A model generated the notes under the pieces. It was given only the letters and a program-made list of their open reading frames with translations. It ran no database searches and was not told the origin of the DNA. Positions 13,901 to 24,263 of a stretch of DNA of 64,000 nucleotides are shown here, in pieces. The position numbers and the translations under genes are program-made. The first letter of the stretch is position 1, and each line of letters starts with the position of its first letter. Origin of the DNA: Pomacea canaliculata (lineage: Eukaryota; Mollusca; Gastropoda; Architaenioglossa; Ampullariidae); the NCBI RefSeq assembly GCF_003073045.1, contig NC_037601.1:4805872-4869871 (forward strand), in the 5' to 3' direction.

Positions 13901-16900
13901 GGAGAAGCCGACAGAGAAAGGCTGTGAGTAATCAGGAATTGCAGAATGACAAAATCTTTATTTTAGAGAGAAATGTGTTAATTTGGGGTTCAAACACACA
14001 CAGCCACGTGATATTATGTAAAGAAACAGCAAATGGAGGTAGCGGTGTTTAATATTCAAATATTTATGTGGTAAATAACGCAAAGAAGTAGTGTGTGTGT
14101 GTGTGCATGTCTGCATGCGTGCTTCGTTTGTGTATCTATATTATCTAGTAACAACTATCCGGGGTTAGTGTCAAGTGTTAACCTGATGGAAATGATTGTC
14201 TGATAATAGCCATCTGGGGGTCCTGCACGGACAACGCAAGAAGTGGCTGCCATCTGCAAGGACACAGCATCCCACCCATCATGTCCGCCAAGCTCAGCAG
14301 CACGCAGCACATCCGGTACGGCAAGATCGAGGTCGTCGCTAAGCTGCCGAAGGGCGACTGGCTGTGGCCTGGTCAGTACTTTTTGAAGCATGAATCTTCA
14401 TCACTAAACATGCATTTTTCATTTGCTTATTTTGACTAGTACTGTTCCTTTAACAGGGACACGTGACCAAAGTGTGTTAACCCCTTGTTGTCCTTTCCAG
14501 CGATTTGGATGATGCCCACTGAGAAGCACTACGGCGGGTGGCCGGCGTCCGGGGAGATCGACATCATGGAGGCGAGAGGTAAGCACTGGCCCCGTCTCAG
14601 GTAGAATTGTCGACATCAAAGCTGTCTGATGGTGTCTTCATTCCTATTTCAGAGAAAGGTGAAGAGGAGTAGCCTCGACTCCACCTCCTGGAACACAGAT
14701 GCACATAATTCCTACCACGTAGAGAAAGACGTGAGGTGAACTGCATTTCTGTCCCATACATAGAAAGTCGTTATAGCTTTTGAAAGGTAATAAAAAAAAT
14801 AAATTATTAAAACTCTCGTTAGATTTGCTTTATCCACACTATTAAAAAATATATCTGTCCGAGAATTTTGAAAAATGTAGGCGAGAAGATTGCGGGACCA
14901 CAATAACAGAAGAGGGGGATGATGAATGGCTGGGCTGAGTAGGGTTTGAACAGTCAGAAAACAGTCTAGCCACTTTAAACATGGATGCTGCGCAGTAAAT
15001 CGTAGAAAAAGAGACAGTAGTCATTAATAAGCCATGGGCTAGTAACGTTTGCGATGATGTCACTGTTGTCATGATCGGGTAGAGTGCAGTTAACCAACGT
15101 CACACACTTAGGAGGTACGGCGCATATCTGAATGACACAACTGACAGATTACAGTTACTTAACACACCAATAAGGTATGTCACAAACCTCAATGGCACTG
15201 ACAGATTACAGTTACGTAACACAGACAAGCAGGTCACACCTTCCGATGATACTGTTACCGTTACATCACTCACTGAGGAGGTGAGGAATGACATTACTTT
15301 TGTGATGTAACCACTGTTGTTTATAGATAATCCGTCCATTGTCTGAAAAAATCCCGTGCTGCCCCGCTGATACCTTTTCCATAACTTCGCAAGAAAGATC
15401 TAGCAAATACTGTCCTCTAATGCCTACCTTACAAATGAGTGGAGAGGAAAAGGTCAAAGTGTGTGTGGTTTGCAGGCAACCTTCACTACCACTCCCCTGA
15501 GGGCTGGACGATGGGGGCTGGCGTGGACTACTCCACGGTGCACTATGGGCCTGCCTGGAACAACAAGAAATCCTTTGGAAGCCCCTAGTGAGTACCTTGT
15601 CTTGCGATCACTACTTCAGTTCCAACTAAAGTGATTCTAAACGTTCTACTCTTGCATTACAGGACTAGTGGGTGCACTCCACCCCTAATGATAAAGTGAA
15701 ATTCAATGCAAGATAAATATTTCCCAAGTGTGGATGGATATTCGGCGTAAGAGATACATTTCTATACACGCCCCCGCTAAGAAGGAATACAAAATCACAG
15801 ACGACAGGATTGTACAGGATATGTTATGTTTCAAGGCTACAGGCAATAGGATAGCTGGTACCATTTGTTAATTAGGTGTGTGTACAAATGTGATGTCACG
15901 AATGTGAACTCTTTCCTGATTTTGTTTTAAAAGTTCAAAGTTTTCAGTGTTAAGAAAAAACGAGGGCCTATACTTTGTTTCAGCACTTTAAGAGGAACAA
16001 CATTTGCTGATGCTTATCATACCTTCTGGATTGACTGGACCCAAAACTATATCAAGTAAGACAACAAACTCATATTTGCAGTATGGTACAAGTTGCATGC
16101 ACCATGTGCTGTTAATAACACATTGGTAATTATTGGCCGTTTTCTATGTATCAATATTTTTGCCGAGTGAGATGTGCGCTTATGTGGATTCATGTGATTG
16201 TGAGGTTGCACGAAGCGAGCATCACAGCAATTGTATGCAGTATTGTCCTTTGAGTGTCTTTATCAACTGGAGGGTCTGTATTTTTCTAGGATCGGCGTGG
16301 ATGACCACACCTCCATAGCCCACAACACTCCCGCTGGCGGCTACTGGCACGAGGGGCAGTTCTCTGGGACCAACATTTGGGCCAATGGTGGCAAGGACGC
16401 GCCCTTCGACAGACCAGTAAGTCAGGACAAATATTTTCATGTAGAAAGTGGTCCGTTTGGTCAAATAGTTAACCTGAAGTTTCATGAACGATTCCGATGT
16501 AACTGGCTGTAGGTCTTTGACAGAAGTGGCTTTACAACTGGGTGCAGAACTAACCTTTCGCAGCTGTACACAACAGCAGTGCCCTCACAGTTGCATGACA
16601 CAGCAGTGACATCACAGTTGTATGACACAGCAGTGCCCTGACAGTTGCATGACACACCAGTGCCATCACAGTTGTATGACACAGCAGTGCCCTGACAGTT
16701 GTATGACAGCAGTGCCCTCACTGTTTCGAATTTGTAATTACTCCAATACTAAAAGCTACAGAAGCTAGAAGGTTTTGTGGTGATAACTTTGGTTTTAATA
16801 CTTTGTTCCACAGAGAAAAAGAAAACAGGAAGTGTTATGTGTAATAATTTTGTTTGAATTATCCAAATATTCAAACGGTCACAAAAATCTTTCGTGAGAT

Positions 16901-17139
16901 GAACAACTTACACTTTACACCTGTCCTCACAGTTTTACCTGATCCTCAGCCTGGGTGTGGGAGGGGCCTGGTTCAACCACGCCAACACCAACCAGCCCTA
17001 CACCCAGCCCTGGTCAGACGGAGGTTCGGACGCCGCCATGCGAACGGCCTTCTGGGACGCGCGCCATCTGTGGCAGGCCACGTGGCATGGCGATGATGTT
17101 GCCATGAAGGTCCGCTCTGTGAAGATGACTCAGTACTAG
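10967..17139 (+). CDS. Secreted GH16 beta-1,3-glucanase / beta-1,3-glucan-binding protein, paralogue 1
   Basis: Twelve exons join in phase: 10967-11069, 11301-11381, 11544-11669, 11892-12022, 12811-12885, 13620-13680, 14210-14371, 14501-14578, 15476-15587, 15984-16055, 16290-16416 and 16933-17139, giving 444 residues. Residues 1-15 form a signal peptide ([15 protein letters not shown]). About 17-95 resemble a divergent CBM39 glucan-binding sandwich. The GH16 fold starts near 118 ([15 protein letters not shown]). The catalytic motif [10 protein letters not shown] keeps E265, D267 and E270, so hydrolysis of beta-1,3-glucan is likely. Many arthropod recognition proteins have lost these residues. 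WPASG before the motif and the C-terminal W-F-N-H-A segment are typical of the family. The role could be digestion of laminarin-like glucans, immune recognition, or both; sequence cannot decide. The neighbouring paralogue has the same exon plan. Confidence 0.95.
14680..15370. other. Intron 8 segment present only in GH16 gene 1
   Basis: Intron 8 of this copy is about 690 bp longer than in the paralogue, where the flanks join directly near 27995. The extra segment contains two imperfect copies of a roughly 66-bp direct repeat at about 15110-15235 (shared core ACTGACAGATTACAGTTAC). No coding sequence is evident. Whether this is an insertion here or a loss in unit 2 is not decided. Confidence 0.6.
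16555..16730. repeat. Minisatellite in intron 11 of GH16 gene 1
   Basis: About six imperfect units of roughly 28 bp built on CAGCAGTGCC and CACAGTTGTATGA. The paralogue's intron 11 is only 105 bp (29315-29419) and lacks the array, so it expanded here or was lost in unit 2. Confidence 0.85.
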
Positions 17140-17215
17140 TGGCACGTGGAGGTACTGGACAACTGGAAAACACTTTAAGGCTTTCAAAAAAATTCCTCAA
17201 CTGTATGATTTGATT

Positions 17216-17221
17216 AATAAA
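17216..17221 (+). terminator. Polyadenylation signal, GH16 gene 1
   Basis: AATAAA 77 bp after the stop codon, conserved in the paralogue at 29703-29708. Confidence 0.8.
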
Positions 17222-17459
17222 CCATTGAGAATTTGATTCATGGGATTACGAGGATGTGAGGCGAATTCTGGGCACTGGGTTTAGTTCTTTGGGACCTGTG
17301 GTCATCGAGGTCAGAAGATATCTAACGGTTGGAAGAGTTTAACGGTATGTGGACATTTGCTTTCTGTGATGTGGGAAGGGGGAGAGGAGGTGAGGAAGGG
17401 AGTGAGCGAGCAAATGTGAAAACGTGTGCCAGCAAACAATGTCAGAGTTTACGAAGAAT

Positions 17460-17770
17460 ATTGAGACTTTCAAAAAGCATACCAATACAGAGAACTAGGA
17501 AAAACCCACAATACCAAGGGTTAATAATTACAATACTTAGGGTTAAAAATTAAAATACTAAGGAATAATACATTACATTACTCCGTTTTCTATAAGATTA
17601 CATCACTGAAGGGAGATAATGATGAAAACAGTACAAAGACAAAGAATATTTACCAATCAAGAGTCAAAAATTTTAGTATGGAGGGCTAAACATTGCAATA
17701 CTGAGGGTTAAACCCTTAGAGCACTGAGTAAAAAAAACTACAGTGCTAAGGGTTATATTGCCACTAGGCT
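17460..17770. repeat. Degenerate GGGTTAAA-type minisatellite
   Basis: About ten spaced, diverged units share the theme AATACTNAGGGTTAAA, with some units containing TTAGGGTTA. The tract sits at the junction between the two duplication units, next to the unit 1 right edge. A related array with the theme GTGAAAACATTACAATACTGAG occurs at 54040-54340. Confidence 0.6.
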
Positions 17771-19790
17771 ACCACTAGTATCATAAATTTGTGCTTTTAG
17801 TAAAAAGACTTGGTACAGACTTGTTTCATGTCTGTTGCTCTCTCATCATGTGAGGTAACTTAAGTGTGTAATATGAGCAGCTCTGAAATAATAAACATCT
17901 CTCCAGCGACACAGTCTGTTCCTTTTTTTAGTCTCATCTCTCTCTCTCTCACATACACATGGGTAAGTCAGACATGGTTTAGTCAGGAACTTGCTGTGAT
18001 CTGTTACGAGCTGCTGATAAATGCAGAAAATGTTCAGTTTGCTGGACTTTGGATGTACTGTATTTACTGTCATGAACTTCGGAATAAAAATACTCTGAAT
18101 CTGAAAGGAGTGTGTGCCAAGAGTGAGGTGCAGTGTTTTCTGTAAGTGTAATGTTTACTTCTGAAGCACTAAATTGTCTATACAGTGTATGTAAATAAAA
18201 GACTCTTCAAACATTTTAACCCAATAAAATGAAGTTCTGAATGACAATAGACATTAGAGATGGCAGTAGATGGCAAAAAGATTGCATGACCATATGTGCA
18301 TGTAACGAAAAAAGAAATGATAGACGTTTCAGCAAAGATTTTGTAGACAATAACACTTCAGCTGCTTTACTTTTGCAAAATTTGTCACCACTTGATTGAC
18401 CTCTCAAGTCAGTTGTTTCCATCAAGCATGTCAAGTCATTCAAAACAGAATTTTTTTGTTGTTGTTGTTGCATGTATACATATGCATGTGGAAATTAAAG
18501 ATGTCTTCAACAGAATTTTGCTTTGAATAAGCGAAGACATCAAACCCTTGCCCGTGCAAATCAGGAAAATTCCAAATTAAACAGATTCTAATCCTGCTGC
18601 CATATACACTATCATTTCAGAAACTTAATACACATTGCAACTGGTTAAATCGAATCATACCAGGAGAAGTATTTCATTATTTTACATAAGCTTCATCAAT
18701 TTTATGTACTTGTACAGGGCTACTGTAGTGTTCATGTTGCCTTTTGCACTCAAAAGAGTGCCACAGCTAGGACCTTGACACTGAACAACTGTTAGAGAAA
18801 AAAACATTGAAACATTTCCAACAGGAACAACAATTCCTACAATTAAAGTTTCTTTTTAAAATTTTGATGCTGGTCCGAAGAGAATCATACGTCAAGCTTG
18901 CATATATATATATACCCCGCTCTCTGTATATGTGCATCATCTGTCTCTTGCTGTTCAAACATATAACAGGTTGTCATAAATATATATACGTGTATGTCGA
19001 GTTGTGGCGGTGGAGGTCACAGAGTTGATTTGGTGTGCTGGCAGACAAAGGTAAGGGTCTAAAAATCGAGATTCGAGGGTTTTTCGCTCTTACGAGAACT
19101 GTTCAGACAAAGAGTTTACGTTGTTTACAATCCACAAGCACGTAATTGTTATATTATTTTAATGTCTTCTGTTGTATCATTAATATTTGCACGGATTTCA
19201 TAAGGACTTCATTGAAAACCGTGTCTGTGCGAAGATTTCAAAAAGTAGCAAGCTCGAATTAAAGTGTGATTCGCTCGATGAAAGCAGTCATTGCTTCATT
19301 ACTCCGCTTGAGGAGCTTTTGTCTGAGGAGTACAGAAAATCATCGTCTTTCGAATGTAAATCTCATTTCACAAAGAAACCGCACCGTTGTGAAAAACTTC
19401 ATCATAGAGGACAAATCTGAAAAACTAAAAACTTGCCTTCTGAAACTCCCGCAATATCTCTGAATCAAAGTTGTTGACATCGGCACGGAAATTCTCGTAA
19501 GACGTAACCCATCCACCATGGTAAGGCAAGCGAGATAACTAATAAAATAATATAAATTAAGGTTATACTGTTTGCCTCCCCTTGCCTTCACCCTGCTCCT
19601 GCAGATAGTAAAGTAAAACCCATGCACGGACCATTTAATTTACTGATCGAGGTCGCTGTTAAAAGCTAAGGGTAGTCCACGTGAAAAATGAGGTGTTAAA
19701 ATACCCGAGTTGTCAAGACCAGTTTTTGTAAGGGGGAAGGGGGATCATTTTTCTCTCCCCTGCTGCCTGACGTTTCCCGACCCTCTAGGG

Positions 19791-20031
19791 CAGTGGTTCT
19801 CAGAGTATTTCGGACGGCGGACCACTTTACTAAAGTAAAAAATACGGATGACCCCCAAGGGCTAAAATCACTCTCTACCGTGAATTTCAAATTTAAATTG
19901 CCGCATTACAATTCAAAACTTAATGTACTTTTGTGACAGAAGTATAGTAATAAGTTTACATAAAATTATATACTTCCCAAAGTTCTTTATTAATTAAAAA
20001 GTAAGTTCGATAGTTTTTGATGAGATTAAGG
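19791..20031 (+). mobile_element. hAT-type MITE, truncated copy in unit 2
   Basis: Same element and same insertion site as 6794-7091, with the right part missing because of the unit 2 deletion that runs into about 20031. The shared site shows that insertion came before the segmental duplication. Confidence 0.75.
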
Positions 20032-20521
20032 TGATTTTTTTTATGTATCGAGCGTCACTGAGGGGCTCCACTTGTCTAAATGTTGAAGATTAAGACCGGG
20101 GGAATAATTTTTGTTGCCTGTTGAGTGTCCTTAAACAGAACAGGGAAAACCCCTGACCGTTTAATTATTTCCGTGCTGTGCGTTAGTCCTGACCAGTCTC
20201 AATCAATGATTTATGTGAAACCTGTTGACGTGAGTCTGATTTTTGAATCTTTTTATGTAACGTTTTGGATTGTATTTTTAATTTGAAGATAGTAATACAG
20301 TGTATTTAAATGATTGTTAGATTTTTAAGGTGTGTACTTTCTATCCATGTTTTTTAAAATTTGTATTTTATCTTCCTGTGTCTGGTGCTCTGGATTAAAC
20401 CGACTTTCAAGAGGGTCGGCAACTTTGAAAAGACCGTGCGTCTGGTTTCTTTGGTGGAGCGACGGACTCGACGGCGGAGGCTTCAAAAGCAGACTTGCTT
20501 TGAGTCAATTTTAATCAAACA

Positions 20522-20888
20522 CTTTTACCGCTGAAAGAGGGGATTAACTGTTTATGTGTTTTCATCTATAATTAATTAATTTAGTCAATTTGTTTGTTGA
20601 TTATTTTTAAATATTATATTCATTTCTTAAATTCAGATTTTGTCGAGTTTCTGAATTCTTAAAAAGATATTGAGTACAGTGGGAAGACACAAGAAATGCC
20701 AGAAACAAGAAATATTAACAAAGTAAAGATGTGAAATACTTCCAAGGAAGAGCTATTTAGTGCCATAGAAATATGTCCAGTTAGCCTTTGTATTGAAGTA
20801 TGATTTTAAACTCTGCCAGGAGTGATTAGCGGTTGTTTGGTTGTATTATCCACTGTGTCAGTAACTGTATACTGAATTACATATTAGT
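20522..20888. other. Unit 2-specific segment without a gene
   Basis: About 370 bp of AT-rich sequence interrupts an otherwise matching stretch; in unit 1 the flanks meet near 8155. I see no open frame, terminal repeat or target duplication that would identify it. Confidence 0.55.
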
Positions 20889-22017
20889 GAGCCACCCTCT
20901 TAACAGGTGTCAGATGCCAATTGGGAAGAATCATTCGAAGCCGAAGTTGTAAAATATAAACTTGATGCATACACTGTACTTTTCTTGTGAGTAATGGGTG
21001 TATGGGTGTACAGCATCTGCTGTGAGACCAGAACAAAGTCAAATGTTTTGCTAGTGGATATTGAATAAAGTATAATTTATTTACCTTTTTTTTTGTACTG
21101 TGATATAACACCTGTATGTTGAGAAACTCTGTAAAAGAGTCAGTAAGCAAGTCAAAATGTCAGCAGAAACATCTTCCCTGAACTATGATAAAATAAAGTT
21201 AGTATTTCAGCAGTGTCAGTAACAATTTTCTCCTTTTAACTTAAATAATGATAGGTGTATGGTTTGCCTAGATCTTATAAGCCTAAACCTTTACGAGAGC
21301 TAAGTTGGTCTCGGCAAACACCCGGCAGTCTAATACATCCGTGGTTTCACCAATGTGCTGGACTACCGCAGAGTCTCCCCGTTATGGACTAAGGGAAACA
21401 ACCTCATTCTATTGTCACGAAGACGCCTGGAGTTGTATCCCATCGCAAGAAACCGTTTCCCTGTTCAACGATGCGTAATCGGACGAAAGTACTTTCGGTT
21501 ACGAGCGGGAGATTCAACAGAAAAATGCGCATTAATGAAAAATTAGAAAACAGAAAATATTTTCTCCTTTATTGTCGTTATCATTGCAAGTTCGACAAAC
21601 CATGGCAGAAAATCGTTATTTTGTTCTGATCGAGGTTAGTGATAATACAGCAGATGGTGTCGCTACAGCAACTGTATAATGTAGAACACTGTTAAGTAAC
21701 GACTCACATCGACATGACGCTATCGATTTGAAACAGCCAGTCATCAGCTCACACCATCATCAAACTCTCAACATGCTCACAACACCAACACTTAACGCAC
21801 TGCTCCACGACTAGGCTGGAGGTGTGGGAAGGGGGGGAGACATCTGGACATGCACGAGTAAACAACAGCCACAAGCTGGTCCACACGCCTCGTGACAAGA
21901 TCTCGTTATCAATCAGCCGGATTAAATTATGACAGTCCTATATAACTACACAAAACAGTTTTGTTTAATAACCACAGTCGAGCTTGTCCCTATTTGATTT
22001 TTTTAAATATCCAGAAG

Positions 22018-22018
22018 A

Positions 22019-22061
<43 letters not shown>
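22018..22061. repeat. (TAA)n microsatellite, unit 2
   Basis: About 14 TAA units, orthologous to the longer tract at 9311-9367. Confidence 0.95.
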
Positions 22062-23700
22062 GCACCATATCCATCCAGCCTTATGAGCAAGATCAAGGCG
22101 CTTTACATAATATAAACTATACGAAAAATAATGATAGGTTAAAAAAGATGGAAAAGCCAGGCAAAACGACAGGAAAGAAAAAGAAATCAAGCGAGGAATG
22201 GGGTAAAAAGTGGAGTGCTTACTGACTAACAACTAACTGAACACCACAGAACTCCATTATCCAAGAAGTCTATAAAATCTCAAAAAGGGGAGTGGGCGGT
22301 GGAGGAGTGGCGTTGGTGAATGGGGGAGGGGCTGGTGGCGAAAATAGTTCTGTTTAGTTTTTAAAGTGATGAAAAATGTTAGGGAAAACTATCATTTTCA
22401 TAGAAGGATATTTGCACGAGACCTTTCCTGTGCCAGTAGCTTCCTTTCACCACGCGAGTTTCTCAGTTCACGTATCACGGCAAAGCTCCATTATTCGAGG
22501 GCGCATTGGAAGTGACCAGGGAGGGAATAGAGGGCGGAGAGTGAGACAGGGATGGGGTAGGGGCGGCGTTAGTAGAGGGGGAGGGGACAGACCTAAGATG
22601 GATCGGACCACATACCAGCCTCGCCTTTTTCTCTTCATCTTTAGTTGGAAGAAGTTTCGCACTCATTCATAGCAAACACTGCAAATGAATTCAGGGACAC
22701 CAACACGGACATAATTTTGATAACATGTTTCTTTTTGATTGTGACAACTGTTTTAAACTCAATATTTTTTACACTTATGAACTTTGAACCCCGAAGGAAC
22801 TGAGCTAATGTCATGATCACATTCCCAGTTAAAAGAGCATTAAAACCTTTCACAAACAAACAAGGTAGAGTCAGTTGAAGTTGAATAATATATCTATTTT
22901 TCTTGTCAAATTTCAGATAAATTTAGTTAATTCACTGTCAAGAACCTGTGACTCATGGTCGTGAATATTTCAATTTCTTATTTAATTATTAAATTTCTTA
23001 TTAGTTTGTTTGGTTAAAGGGGTGCATTACGCTAAATTTAGTTGTCAAATTGTAATGTTTATTTATTTTTATTTATTTTATTATCTAAGAGTGCATCTAG
23101 CAATGTTTTAAAGCAGCACCTGCACACCGAGGTTTACAACTTCACGACTTTGTGTTGTTGGTGTCTGGAAGAGTCTCCCTCGTACCGTCCGCCCACCTGT
23201 CAGGTAAAAATCTCAAATGGGAAACTGCAGGAGGGGAAGTGGGTACAAAGCTCGTGCGCGATTAGGGTGGTCTAGATGTTAGAAGTTGTGATAGCTGGAG
23301 TTTTGGACCAAAGAGCAAAACAAGACCAGAGGAAGGTGCTGCAGTTTCTTGTCTGCATCGGTGAGCAACCCACCTGTCGTCACTCCATAAAGCCTGTCAG
23401 ACGAGTGTTTGAAATCCCACTACTCACGTGTAGGTCTGATTTGGTAGACATGCATCTTTGTGTGAATGATGCATGCCTGAAACTGAAAAAAAACAACCCC
23501 AGACATACTTGAGAAAGATAAGAAAAGTGAAGAGAACGATTTGAGGTGAGGTGCTCGGTAGAAAGGGGAAAGATAAAGGTATCACAGTTAATGACCAGTC
23601 AGACCAGATTATAAGGACTGGACAAAGACAAATTTTCTACTTCTACTTTAACACAGCAATGGTCTCAGTGTGGTGACACTTGATAGTTGTCCGTAAGACA

Positions 23701-23701
<1 letters not shown>

Positions 23702-23731
<30 letters not shown>
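23702..23731. repeat. (GA)n microsatellite
   Basis: About 15 GA units with one interruption, expanded relative to unit 1 near 10541-10562. Confidence 0.9.
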
Positions 23732-23815
23732 TCGAAAGATTAAAAGAATTGAAGCGGGGTAGCTTAGTGGAGAAGGGTAGCGATAAATCTATTCTGGACA
23801 AAGGAGAACAGGGAA

Positions 23816-24110
23816 ATCACCTGGACACAAACCTCTCCAGATAAAAGGCGGCGACACCTGTCTCTGAATCACAATCGTCCAGCGCCACCTAGCGCTCCTC
23901 TCTCTGCGCTTTTCACTCGTAAACCGACGAACGTGTTGCGTGAGTGTTTGTAAACTTATTAAGTTCTAAGTGCTGGCCATTTGCACAGCTCAGCAGCTGG
24001 TTCGAACATTTTGAAACAATAGAGAAGAAAAAACAAAAAAGAGAAAAAAATCCAGCTAGATATCCACATCGAGATTCTGTACATACATCTACAAATGGAA
24101 GAAAGACTTA
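23816..24110 (+). promoter_or_regulatory. Probable proximal promoter of GH16 gene 2, not shared with gene 1
   Basis: Directly upstream of the second GH16 gene the sequence departs from unit 1. It has a TATA-like GATAAAAGGC near 23841 followed by CpG- and pyrimidine-rich sequence (GCGCCACCTAGCGC near 23882) that could hold the transcription start. Unit 1 has unrelated AT-rich sequence at 10651-10800. The homologous sequence resumes near 24110, about 150 bp before the ATG. Confidence 0.5.
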
Positions 24111-24194
24111 TCAAAAAATAGTTTTTAAAATTTTGTATCTATCTCAAGAGGGACATTTTTAGCTGCACCGCGAGGTCTGCCGAACCCTGACCTC

Positions 24195-24227
24195 ATGAGG
24201 CAGGACCCTAAAGAGGCCAGAATCTGA
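24195..24227 (+). other. Upstream ORF in the leader of GH16 gene 2
   Basis: A 10-codon frame (MRQDPKEARI then stop) opens 69 bp before the GH16 start. In gene 1 the same position reads AAG instead of ATG, so this upstream frame exists in one paralogue only. It could reduce translation of gene 2 if the region is transcribed. Confidence 0.5.
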
Positions 24228-24263
24228 TTTCGCCGTCATTCCGAGGGCGACGATCACGTGATC

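Larger units (their letters stand above)
5032..17412 (+). repeat. Tandem segmental duplication, unit 1
   Basis: The sequence from about 5032 (in the MTG 3' UTR) to about 17412 (just after the first GH16 gene) aligns in the same order with 17958-29900. Exons are about 97 percent alike by eye and introns somewhat less. Unit-specific stretches include about 7050-7675 (missing from unit 2), 10651-10800 (replaced in unit 2), 14680-15370 (missing from unit 2) and a minisatellite near 16555-16730. The shared MITE at 6794 and the shared TAA microsatellite show that these insertions predate the duplication. Confidence 0.93.

Noticed and set aside
17520-17560. Interstitial telomere repeat (TTAGGG)
   Set aside because: Only isolated TTAGGGTTA matches occur inside a longer, diverged unit.
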